A stretch of 64,000 nucleotides of DNA from Variovorax sp. J22P240. GTDB lineage: Bacteria; Pseudomonadota; Gammaproteobacteria; Burkholderiales; Burkholderiaceae_C. Positions 23,509-33,000 of the stretch are shown piece after piece. Under the pieces are notes generated by a model. It searched no databases and was not told where the DNA came from. It was given only the letters and a program-made list of their open reading frames with translations. Numbering within the stretch: position 1 is the first letter of the stretch; the number at the start of each line of letters is the position of its first letter. Location of the stretch: assembly GCF_030316855.1 (NCBI RefSeq), contig NZ_JASZYR010000013.1, positions 111,389 to 175,388 of the forward strand, written 5' to 3'. The translations under genes were made by a program, and so were the position numbers.

Positions 23509-25502
23509 TGCCCGACATCCGCGAAACCAAGCTCGAGCTGCTTCGCAACGGCCCGGAGCACAACCAACTGCTCTCACCACTGACCCCTTACATCGCCCTC
23601 TGCGGCGCCTGGGCGCCGCAGACGGTGACGATGCCTTTCGAGCACCGCGAGCTGATCACTCGCCTCGCGCGGCTGCGGTACAGCACCGGCGGCAACGAAG
23701 TCTCGGCTGAGCAAAGCGAGAGCGAACTGGTCTCGCTCGGCACCGCCGTGGGCCGCGTGCTCGGCGAGGTGCCGGGGCTGCAGGCGGCGTTGACCGACAT
23801 TGGCCGCGACGGTGCGCACCTCGTGCATCTGCGCCTGGCACTTTCGGCGCTTGAACTCGGCATGGTGCCGTTCGAAGCGGCGATCGCGCCAGACAACCTG
23901 CCAGGATCGGGTGCCCCCCTGCTGCTGCGAACGCCGACGGTGATCACGCGGGAGATCCGCCGCAGTCAGCCGATCGGCGTGAACTGGAATCGCGACCACC
24001 GTATCCTCTTCGCGTTCGCCACACCGCCTGGCATGGCGCAGGTGCCAGCGCAGCAGCACCTCGATGCGTTGAGGCGCGCGATCGAGCCATTTGTGCCCAT
24101 CATCAGGAACGATCCAGCCAGGCGAGTGCAAGAGGTGCAGAAGCAGCTCACCGTGCTGCCGGAGGCCAGCCTCAAGGCGATCGGCGACGCGTGTCGGGCA
24201 GGGGACTACACCCATGTCCACATCCTGGCGCACGGCGCACCGCTCGGGGAGGGCGCGAGCCGCCGCTATGGCGTGGCCCTGCGCGACGAGAGCCGTGCGA
24301 GCGGCTACAAGGTGGTCGACGGAGAAACGCTCGGCGTGGCGCTACGCGGCGCCGAATCCTCGTCTGCCGGCAGCAAGGCCCTGCCCACCTTCCTCTCGCT
24401 AGCCACATGCGATTCGGGCGCGGTGGATTCGGTAGTTGTCCCAGGCGGCAGCATCGCTCACGAGTTGCACCGAGTGGGCATCCCCTGGGTCGTCGCTTCG
24501 CAGTTCCCGTTGTGGATGAGTGCCTCGACGATCATGGTCGAATCGCTCTATAGCGGAATCCTCTCCGCAGACGATCCTCGCGTCGTGCTTTACCAGTTGC
24601 GCCAGCGCCTGCGCGTCGAGGTGCCGGAGACGCACGACTGGGCCAGCATCGTCGCCTACGCGATCTCCCCTTGGGATTTCGACAGGCAAATCGAACAGTT
24701 CTTCGATCGGCAGGTGCGTCGAAGGCTCAACGTGAAGTTCGCCCGCATCGACGAGCTGGCGAAGCTGCGCAGGGCATCCGCAGCTGCAAACACTACCGGT
24801 CTGCTGCCGGAGGAAGCCGAGTTCTCCGCATTGAAGGACGCCATCCGCAAGGAACACGCCGCATGGCTCGCGAGACCCAGCGTCAATCGCACGCCGACCT
24901 CGCGCGCTGAGGCGCTTGGCATGAGTGCCGCGAGCGAGAAGCGCATCGCGATCGCCTACGCAATGAAGGCGCAGGCAGCAGATGAGGCCGGCGATCCAAA
25001 GGGTGCCAAGGACGCTCTCAAAGAATGTGACGCAGCCTATCTCGCATCGCGCCAGGGCTACCGACAAGCCGTGGAACTCGATCCGACCAACCATTGGGCG
25101 ATCACGCAGTTCGTCTCGATCGCTGCAACGCCGCGGCTGATGGGCGACGACACGGTTACGACGCAAGTGGCGGCCAAGTACGCTCCTTGGTGGAATGCGT
25201 CGCGGCAAATCGCGCGTTGGCAGCTTCGCGCGGCGACCGGGCTGCCCCGGGCATGGGCATTGGGGACGCTGGCGGAGCTGGAGTTGCTGGGAAGCGTCTA
25301 CGAAGCTACTGCCCACGACCCCAATTCGGCCAGCGCGCGGATCACTGACGCGTGCCGCGAGATCGTGCAATTGACCGGAGGGAACTCGTTCGCGGTCAGT
25401 TCGACTCGGCGGCAGTTCGAACGATATCTGAAGGATTGGAAGCACGAGCGTTGGCGCAAACAGGCAGAGGCCGCGCTGCGGGCATTCGACAACGATGATT
25501 GA
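23508..25502 (+). CDS. CHAT-domain cysteine protease
   Basis: A 664-residue protein. The central CHAT peptidase (about residues 80-400) has the catalytic His242 in HVHILAHGAPLG and Cys301 in FLSLATCDSGA, both intact, with the usual IPWVVASQFPLWMSASTIMV strand-helix after them. Residues 420-664 are helical with TPR-like character (AIAYAMKAQAADEAGDPKGA, GYRQAVELDPTNHWAITQFV), a likely partner-binding part. There is no signal peptide. It overlaps the metallophosphoesterase gene by one base (TGATG). A typical logic in this family would be that the metallophosphoesterase or an upstream sensor controls the protease; this is inference. Confidence 0.85.
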   Translation: MPDIRETKLELLRNGPEHNQLLSPLTPYIALCGAWAPQTVTMPFEHRELITRLARLRYSTGGNEVSAEQSESELVSLGTAVGRVLGEVPGLQAALTDIGRDGAHLVHLRLALSALELGMVPFEAAIAPDNLPGSGAPLLLRTPTVITREIRRSQPIGVNWNRDHRILFAFATPPGMAQVPAQQHLDALRRAIEPFVPIIRNDPARRVQEVQKQLTVLPEASLKAIGDACRAGDYTHVHILAHGAPLGEGASRRYGVALRDESRASGYKVVDGETLGVALRGAESSSAGSKALPTFLSLATCDSGAVDSVVVPGGSIAHELHRVGIPWVVASQFPLWMSASTIMVESLYSGILSADDPRVVLYQLRQRLRVEVPETHDWASIVAYAISPWDFDRQIEQFFDRQVRRRLNVKFARIDELAKLRRASAAANTTGLLPEEAEFSALKDAIRKEHAAWLARPSVNRTPTSRAEALGMSAASEKRIAIAYAMKAQAADEAGDPKGAKDALKECDAAYLASRQGYRQAVELDPTNHWAITQFVSIAATPRLMGDDTVTTQVAAKYAPWWNASRQIARWQLRAATGLPRAWALGTLAELELLGSVYEATAHDPNSASARITDACREIVQLTGGNSFAVSSTRRQFERYLKDWKHERWRKQAEAALRAFDNDD

Positions 25503-25505
25503 GAA

Positions 25506-25536
25506 AACCGCGCTTGCCACCTCGGCTCGCGCGGTT
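25506..25536 (+). terminator. inverted repeat after the CHAT gene, possible terminator
   Basis: Eight-base arms AACCGCGC and GCGCGGTT separated by 15 nt start 4 nt after the CHAT stop codon. There is no T-run behind it, so factor-independent termination is uncertain; it may instead protect the 3' end or attenuate read-through into the downstream gene. Confidence 0.35.
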
Positions 25537-25719
25537 CGTTCAGTCACCCTGATCTACGGAGCTGCATGCCACGCCCCTTGGCGCGGCCCTTGTGCGCCTT
25601 TGTCCCCAGCATTGAGGCCGTCAACGAAACGTCTTGCGACAAGGACGTCAGCACAACTGGGGATGCGCTGTCGTGAAAGCGAAGCGCAAACTCCGCGAGG
25701 CAAGCACAGGAGGCGTCAA

Positions 25720-26979
25720 ATGAGGTTCTCGGAACGCAAGCGCAAATGCTTCGTGGTGATGCCGTTCGGAGAAAAGAAGGATCCCGATGGCAATGAGATC
25801 GACTTCGATGACATCTACCGCCACTTCTTCAAGAAGGCCATCGAAGACTTGGGCGTCGAGTGCATCCGGTGCGATGAAATCGAAGAGGCGGGTTCGATCC
25901 ACGAGAAGATGTTCGAGCACATCTATCAGGACGACATCGTCGTGGTTGACATCACCACGTCCAACGCCAACGTCTACTACGAGCTTGGCATTCGGCACGC
26001 GCTGGCCAAGGGAGTGACGGTGCTGATCCGTCGCAAGGGAACGGTGATTCCTTTCAACATTCAGGGAATGCAAGTCATCGAATACGACCAGGGCAAGTTC
26101 GCGAGCGTCGAGCAAGCCAAGGGCCGCATTCGCGACATCATACGCAACGGACTGAGGCAGCGACGCAACGACAGTCCCGTTCACTCGGTTCTCGATCTCA
26201 ACATCGAACCTGAGGGAAGCCCCATAGACAGGACGGAGAGATTCGAATGGTCCCTCAAGGAAAACGAGGACGTCCGCGTGGGACTGATCACCGGGGATAT
26301 CCAAAACGTCACGGACATTGATGTCTGGGTAAATCCCGAGAACACCAGCATGCAAATGGCCCGGCCGTTCGAAAACTCGATCTCCGGCATCATCCGCTAC
26401 CTCGGAGCCGAGAAGGATCCGGACAACGGGCAGATCAAGACCGACACGATTGCCAAGGCCCTGGAAGACAAGATGAATGGCCGGACCACTGTGGACCCTG
26501 CCACGGTTCTCGCCACCACCTCGGGCGCCATGCAGGGCACTCACAAGGTCAAGCGCATCTTTCACATGGCGGCGAACTACGGACAGGTCGGCCAAGGCTA
26601 CATTCCGATCGATCAGGTCTCTCGATGCATCGTGAATGCGCTCAAGACCTCGATGGAGGAGGATGGCGAGCCAGGCAAGGGGGCATCGATCCTGTTCCCA
26701 TTGATGGCAACGCGCTCTCGGAGAGGCGCCGTGCTGGAAGACCGGGTCAAGCCTTTGCTGAACGCAGCCATCGAGTATTTGGCGAGAAACCCGGGCGGCA
26801 CGTTTCGCAGGGCCTACTTCCTTACCTACACCGACAAGGAACTCGGGGTTTGCCAGGAGTTCCTGGAAGCCGATGAACGCGTGACGGCTTACCAAGGGCT
26901 TCAATCTCAGGTCTTGGAACTTGCGGCCGAAAGCCCGGTGTCACGCAGGCCAGCCTCCAAGAAGACCCCACCCCAGTGA
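25720..26979 (+). CDS. deoxyribosyltransferase/TIR-like domain fused to a macro domain
   Basis: A 419-residue protein. Residues about 8-145 (KCFVVMPFGEKKDPDGNEID, ITTSNANVYYELGIRHALAK) match the TIR-like/nucleoside 2-deoxyribosyltransferase fold; the Glu of YYELGIRHAL is the expected catalytic residue that attacks N-glycosidic bonds. Residues about 180-385 look like a macro domain that binds ADP-ribose (VRVGLITGDIQNVTDIDVWV, NPENTSM in place of the usual NAANT, then FHMAANYG and SILFPLMATRSRRG). ATG 25720 has a near-perfect GGAGG site 7 nt upstream. A pairing of base-removing and ADP-ribose-binding domains points to NAD or nucleotide signalling. It is separated from the CHAT gene by 217 nt, and its third positions are less GC-rich than in the eCIS genes. 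Confidence 0.75.
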   Translation: MRFSERKRKCFVVMPFGEKKDPDGNEIDFDDIYRHFFKKAIEDLGVECIRCDEIEEAGSIHEKMFEHIYQDDIVVVDITTSNANVYYELGIRHALAKGVTVLIRRKGTVIPFNIQGMQVIEYDQGKFASVEQAKGRIRDIIRNGLRQRRNDSPVHSVLDLNIEPEGSPIDRTERFEWSLKENEDVRVGLITGDIQNVTDIDVWVNPENTSMQMARPFENSISGIIRYLGAEKDPDNGQIKTDTIAKALEDKMNGRTTVDPATVLATTSGAMQGTHKVKRIFHMAANYGQVGQGYIPIDQVSRCIVNALKTSMEEDGEPGKGASILFPLMATRSRRGAVLEDRVKPLLNAAIEYLARNPGGTFRRAYFLTYTDKELGVCQEFLEADERVTAYQGLQSQVLELAAESPVSRRPASKKTPPQ

Positions 26980-27224
26980 TCGTATGTCCTGTTCCAGGGC
27001 GGCCCGAGACGGAGGGCGCCGACAAGCGTCGCGCCTACCGAGTGCGTGAGATCAGGGCAGCGTCCTCTCGAATAGCCACGCGGGCCGGCGTCCGTTGTTG
27101 TACAGCGTGGTATTGACGATCAGGCCGGGCGCGTCTGCGGCGTCCAGGGACTACTAGCTGGCGTTCTGAGACGCAAGCGCCACCGTCGCGTAAGTCGGCC
27201 CTCGACCGCTACTGCGATGGAGCC

Positions 27225-29912
27225 TTAGCGCTTGCGCACCGCCAGCGATTGCGGATCCACCAGATACCGTGGCCCATCCGCATATGGCCAACGCTGAACC
27301 TTGGTGCTGACCTCGAGCCCACCCACGCCTGCCTCGATGCCGGTCACCTCTTCCGAGATACCTGGCACCGGCCGCACGTCCAAGCCGTCGACTACATACA
27401 AGCCGGGCTGCCCCGCGAGCCAGACTCGGCCGGCGGCCAAAACGACATCCGCCACCGCAACCCCCGAGTGCGGCAATGGCTGCGCTAGATAGCCGTCCAC
27501 CCGGTACGCCGGACCGCCCAATTGCAGGGAATCCCCGGACGAGCTTTGGCTAAGCATCCAGATCCGGCCGTCGACCACCTTGACCGAGCGGATGCGCGCA
27601 AACGGCTCGGTCACACGATACAACCGCCCGTGATCGATCACGTAGCCGCCCTGCCGCCCCGTGGTTACCCAGAGCCGGCTATCAATCGGATAGAGTCCCC
27701 GCACGTCCCAAGTCGGCCGCGAAATGCGCATGAGCGCGCTGCCCTTGAGCGCATACAGGCCGCGGCTCGTCCCGAGGTAGACAATGCCTTCGTGCGGCGC
27801 CAATGCGCTCACCCAAACGTCCCGCGCCGGATAGTAGGTGGCCGCGCCGCCGTCGACGCGCAGTACCGGCCCCGCAAGCGCATTCGACATGAATGAAGTT
27901 GCGCTCTTTAGCCAGATCAACTCGCCTTGTGATTCCACCGTTTGCGTGTCGGTCGAAGATACGGCGTACGCTAGTCCGCGAGCCTGATCGAGCAGGTAGG
28001 TGGCGTGCCCAGCGAGAACGTCCCCCGACGTCTTGACAACCGCCCACTCATGTCCAGCACCCCTGAGCCTTCGCGCGGTCGCGAGCACCGGGTCGTCGAT
28101 CGGCAGGGTCGGCAGCGCGTCGACGCGCTGCGGGTGTAGTGACTCTGGCTCACCTGGCACTGCCCGAGCCAACGCCCAGTCGATGCCTTCGGTTTCGCGG
28201 ATAGTCGACAGGACGTTGCCGCTCGAGCGTTCGACGACGTACATTGAGCCGTTCTCGCCTGCTGCGAGAAGCCGGGTGCCGTCGTCCGAGAAGCTAATGT
28301 CGTCGATTGCCGTTTCGGCGATCTTGGTGTCGGCGCGCTTCACCGGCGCCGCGCCGCCGACATCGTATCGGTGCAGTATGCCGTCCCGGCCGGTGACGAC
28401 CAGCTGCTCTTGATCGACCGGGTCGAAAGCGGCGAAGAGTGCGTCTTGCTTCGTCAAGTCCTGAAGCTGTGCCTTGTCACCGACCGGCGCGCGCACCAAA
28501 GCCGCACGTCCGGACTCGAACACCACCGCCGCGCGCTGACGGTCCGCAGACAATACAGCCCTCACCGCGGCATCGGCGTGGAACTCGCGCTGCAGCTGGA
28601 TCTTTTCCACCCTCGGCGATGGCACCGTGACATCGACCAGCCACAGCCCGCCCTTCGTTTCGGCGACGATCGCGTAGCGCTCACCCAGCAAGCCTCGCAC
28701 CAGATGCACCGGCGACTTAGTGCAGCAGCTCATAGCGATCCGTTGCACGCAGCGGCCGGCGAGGTCATAGACGTTCACGTCGTAATGTCGGCTGACGAAG
28801 ATGCGCTCGCTCGCAACGTCGAAGGCGGCGTCCTCGACCCGCCGCGTGTCCGACGCACAGGACTCGAGTTTCACGCTCCGCAGCGACTCGTTATTCACGA
28901 GATAGACGTCTCCTGGGGGATTGGCGCCGCTGTCGCCGCGTTCAGTCACGACGAGCTGGTGGCGGCCGTCCAGGCTCGCCGTCGCGTAGACGTCGCCCTG
29001 CTTCCAGCGGCCGGCCAGGTAGGCCGAACCGCTGCCCGTCATTTGGGCCGTCTCGCGCCGATTGTGCTGATGCAGCAGAGCGACCTTGTAGGCCGCCTTG
29101 AGTGCAGCGCGCGCCGTCTGCTCGTCGCGCAGCAGTTCGCTGGCACGGTGAGCATGCAGGAGCGCCGCCGATGGTTTACGGTAGAGCAGCTCGTAGGCCA
29201 GCGCGATCTGCTTCAGCCCTTCCTCGCGGCGCGCCACAGTCAGTTGGTATATCGCAAACAATACGAGGACCGCTGCCGCAGACAGCACGCCGACGCCAAC
29301 AAGGCGGCGGTTCTGCCGCCGACGTCGTTGCTCGCGGAACCACACCGGCTGCACTTCGCCGGCCGAATGCCCGTTGAGGTCCGCCGCGAGCCGAACCTTC
29401 TCGTCCTCAAAATGTTTGACCTTGCGGAAGGAGCGCGCGGCCTTCGCATCGAACCCCCGCAGGTCGTACCAAGGCTTGCGGTGCAGCCCTGCCTCCATCG
29501 CAGCGGCAGGAAAGATGTCGGCCGGCTCGGCGCCGGGATCGACGCCCTCGGAAACGGCCAATAGAACCTGCCCAGGGCCGCGTTGCTCGAGAAACCAACG
29601 AGTTTCGAGATCGACCCAGCGCGACTCGCGGGCGCGGCGCGAGCAGACTACTAGCAACTGCTCGGACTGCGCGAGGTAGCCGCGGATCAGACTTGTTACC
29701 GCGTCGTCGTCGCCGGCCGCTTGGCGGCGCAGTTGTGCCAGGCTGAAGTCGCTGCCGTCGCGGCACACCCGCAGCGCGCGCAACGGCAGTCGCTCGGGCG
29801 TTGGCAGGCGGTGGAACCCTTCGAGGAAGCGCTCGAGATCGCGCGTCAGTTCCGCGTCCGGATCGGTCGAATAGCTGATGAAAAGGTCGTATCGACGCCC
29901 ATTCGGTTCCAT
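27225..29912 (-). CDS. TIR domain, transmembrane helix and beta-propeller protein
   Basis: An 895-residue protein. Residues about 5-170 are a TIR-like domain (RRYDLFISYSTDPDAELTRD, LLVVCSRRARESRWVDLETR with a candidate catalytic Glu). One transmembrane helix lies near 205-228 (LVGVGVLSAAAVLVLFAIYQ) after an Arg-rich stop. About 330-895 are beta-propeller repeats of WD40 or NHL type (DGTRLLAAGENGSMYVVERS, LWVTTGRQGGYVIDHGRLYR, VWLAGQPGLYVVDGLDVRPV). ATG 29912 is preferred; a GTG at 30032 would overlap the Tc gene. A propeller linked through the membrane to TIR suggests a sensor that triggers NAD cleavage or assembly. It lies directly downstream of the Tc toxin gene on the same strand. Confidence 0.82.
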   Translation of the reverse strand: MEPNGRRYDLFISYSTDPDAELTRDLERFLEGFHRLPTPERLPLRALRVCRDGSDFSLAQLRRQAAGDDDAVTSLIRGYLAQSEQLLVVCSRRARESRWVDLETRWFLEQRGPGQVLLAVSEGVDPGAEPADIFPAAAMEAGLHRKPWYDLRGFDAKAARSFRKVKHFEDEKVRLAADLNGHSAGEVQPVWFREQRRRRQNRRLVGVGVLSAAAVLVLFAIYQLTVARREEGLKQIALAYELLYRKPSAALLHAHRASELLRDEQTARAALKAAYKVALLHQHNRRETAQMTGSGSAYLAGRWKQGDVYATASLDGRHQLVVTERGDSGANPPGDVYLVNNESLRSVKLESCASDTRRVEDAAFDVASERIFVSRHYDVNVYDLAGRCVQRIAMSCCTKSPVHLVRGLLGERYAIVAETKGGLWLVDVTVPSPRVEKIQLQREFHADAAVRAVLSADRQRAAVVFESGRAALVRAPVGDKAQLQDLTKQDALFAAFDPVDQEQLVVTGRDGILHRYDVGGAAPVKRADTKIAETAIDDISFSDDGTRLLAAGENGSMYVVERSSGNVLSTIRETEGIDWALARAVPGEPESLHPQRVDALPTLPIDDPVLATARRLRGAGHEWAVVKTSGDVLAGHATYLLDQARGLAYAVSSTDTQTVESQGELIWLKSATSFMSNALAGPVLRVDGGAATYYPARDVWVSALAPHEGIVYLGTSRGLYALKGSALMRISRPTWDVRGLYPIDSRLWVTTGRQGGYVIDHGRLYRVTEPFARIRSVKVVDGRIWMLSQSSSGDSLQLGGPAYRVDGYLAQPLPHSGVAVADVVLAAGRVWLAGQPGLYVVDGLDVRPVPGISEEVTGIEAGVGGLEVSTKVQRWPYADGPRYLVDPQSLAVRKR

Positions 29913-30022
29913 CACGAAAACTGCCCCTCGACGTAGATCTTCGACAAGAGAAATGACCTCCAGAATTGTCGATTCCGAATGGCCTGCGGCTGCGCTCCAA
30001 CTGCGAGGTTCGATTGCCCCGA

Positions 30023-33000
30023 CTACGACCACATTGGCACGGATGGGCCTGTTCCCGAAGGATCATTGCCTTCGGCAATCTGCTCAGACAGCGCGCTGGA
30101 ACCGGCAGGTGTGGCCATCTCATGGATGAAGCCAACGAAGTGGAAGATGCTGCCGAATGCACCCAGGCTCAAGTTGTGTCCGGCTTCGTGGTCAAGGTGC
30201 CAGCCCGTCGAACTGCTGTCCACGTAGGCGAAGGCGCCCATGTTGTAGGCGGTGTCAATAGTATTGAGATTGGACACCCATCCGCCCCGTGTGGCGAGCA
30301 TGCCTGTGGACCAGTCCATACGGAAGCCCGTGATACGGAAGAACTGAATCCCACCACCCCACAAGTTGGGAATCGTCCAGAAGATCAGGTGACCAAGCCC
30401 GTTGAGCACCCACATGGCCGCTCCCAGTCCAAGAACCAGCCATGACATCGGCATCAGCCAGTTCGACCACCCTAAGATGCCTTGGTAGACCTCGTTGTTC
30501 GCCACGCTGTCGATCGACGCCATGAAGACGACCACGCCGACGAAGAGACCGACGACGCCGAAGCCCATCATTGTCAAGAAGGCAGCGTTCATCCCGGCGT
30601 TCAGCCCGATCATGAAGCCGCGGAAGAATTCGCCGAGCGCGCTGCCCTGGTTGCTGTGCGCGACCACGTAGCTCACCGTGACCAAGCCGATCACGCCGAT
30701 CACGGCGAGGATGCCAAACCCGATTCCGGTCGCGAAGGCTGCCACCACCGCGACTGCAATCACGACGCCGACGATCACACCGACGATAGCGCCGACCACG
30801 CTCCAGAATGACAAGCCTTCCGGGTCGACATGGTTGATCGGGTTGTTACCCGCATAGGCATACAGGTGCAGTGGGGCCGGGTCTCCGTCGCTTTTCTCAG
30901 GCTGCAGCAGGTACAACGCGTCAGGCGTGAGGAAGCGCCCGGCCTGCGGCGAATACCAGCGGTGGCCCATGTAGATGAGGCCAGTCTCGTCATCCACGTC
31001 GTGGAGCGCAAAGATGCGCAAAAGCGGCGCTGCTGCTACGTGGCGCCGCTCGGTGCCGAAGGGCAGATAGGCGGTCTGAACGATACGCGTCCCCGCCTCG
31101 TCACTGAAGAGGTTGGCGCTACCCAGCGGATCGACGTGGATCCAGCGTGTAGCCGCCCCCTGACGCAGCGCCACGCGGCGGCGGTCGAAGATTGCGAAAT
31201 TGGTATGCAATCCGCCGCGGATCTCGGTCATCCGACCTAAGTGAATACTCTCGGTGGTGGAGCCCTGCCGCGTGACCCTGCGTCGCACGCGGTTTCCGCG
31301 ATAGTCGTAGTCGTAGTCGATCACCGTGCCGTCATCGAGCGTCACGCGCGTCAGGTGGTTCTTGAAATCGAACTCGCAATGCCGACCCGGCATCTGAACG
31401 ATGTTGCCGTTGGCGTCGTAGTTGATGGCGGCGGCAGCTCCGTTGGCAAGGTTGATCGTGCTCAGGCGGTCTGGCCGAATCGGATCGTTGTAGCGGAGCA
31501 GCCAACCCGATTCGCCGTGGCTCGAGAGCCGTCCCCGACCGAGATAGCTGTACAGATGATCGAACGTACCGCCTGGATCGGTACCGCTGACGCGGGTGAG
31601 TTGCTGCAGCGCGTCGTATTCGTAGTGCAGCTGCCGCGTCTGGCTGGGTGCGGCGTCGTCGAGCGAGAGCAGTTGCATCATCGCGTCGTAGCCGTAGGTC
31701 GCGTCCTCCAGCACCATGCCGCCCGGGCCGACCGTGCGCTGGCGCTCCACGTGGCCAACACCCGGGGCATAGACGATCTCGGTATGGACGCCGTTGGCGA
31801 AATCGATCCGGGTGGGCAGGTTCCGTGCGCTGTAAGTCACGGCATCGACGATCCCATCAATGCGCCGCACCTGGCCACTGTCGTCATGATGGCGCGTGAT
31901 GCGCGTCCCGTCAGCGTAGGTCAAGGCTAGCTGGTGCCCCAGGTCGTCGCGCTCATAGCGCAGCGTGAACGGCTGACCGGCAACCTCGATCAGGTGCTCG
32001 ACGAGGAATCCGCGCAAGCTGTAGGCGAAACGCTGACGGCCGTTGGCGTAGCGCGCCTCAATGAGCCGTCCGTCCGCACCGGGCGTGATGTCGTCGTAGA
32101 CGAAAGACTCGACGACGGCGGCGTTGTGCCGCACTTCGGTGATTCGACCCTCTCCGTCCCGGTCCACCTCGACTTCGTGGCCAGCGGCATCGCGGGTGCG
32201 CACGATTTCGCCTTGGCTGTTGAACCACTGCTCGCGCCGTCCGGTATCGCGATGATCGACGCTCAGCCGTTGCCCGCGGCAGTCGTAGGTGTAGCGTGCG
32301 ATCTCGCCGCCGAAGGCGTCGCGTATCGCCAGCAGTTCGCCGAACAGCCCAACCTCGTAGCGCAGTGTCTCCGGCCCGGCAGGGGTGTTCTCGGTGACCA
32401 TCGTGCGATGGTTCCAGACATCAACCTCCTCCACGCGCGGAGTGTCCGCCTGCGGATGTGTCGGGTCTAGATCGTGCGCATCGGCCAAGTGGATCTCGAA
32501 CGGTGTGTAGCGCCCTTGGCAGCGAGCGCCGTTGTAATTGATACTGGCCACTGGCCGGCCCTCGCCGTCGAAGAACGTGCGGCGAACTGGGCCAGAAAGA
32601 TCGGGAACCGCGAAATCCAGAGAAGCGGTCATGGTCGGCTCGAACTCAGCCTGGGTCTGGCGCCAGGGGTTGTGCACAAGCCAGGCGCTGACCTGCACGT
32701 CGCCGGGAGCGCGTTGCACCCGGCGTTGCACCTCTTGCGCCGTTCCGTCGTAGTACGCCACCGATACGGCACGGCGCGCCGCATCTATGCGGTAACTGGT
32801 GCGCACAGCATTCGGGACGCTGGTATCGTCGTAGGCGAGGGTGCGCGTCGCGTTCACTTCGGTATCGTCGGCCTGCATGAAGTGAGTGAGGCGGCCGAAG
32901 GCGTCATAGACCATCCGTACCTGCGCGCCGCCTGGAGACCGGAGTTCGAGAGGCTTGCCTGTTACGGGGTCGGGTACGCGCGGGCTCGACAGGCTGTTGG

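Noticed and set aside
20698..23580. A 960-codon open frame on the minus strand that covers both the lipoprotein and the opposite side of the metallophosphoesterase gene.
   Set aside because: The upstream two thirds mirror a well-supported plus-strand gene with intact catalytic motifs; a lipoprotein start with signal peptide and ribosome site exists at 21786.
27052..27150. A 32-residue minus-strand fragment ending LYNNGRRPAWLFERTLP after the TIR-propeller gene.
   Set aside because: It reads like the end of a protein but is preceded by two stop codons and has no start; too short to name, probably a remnant.
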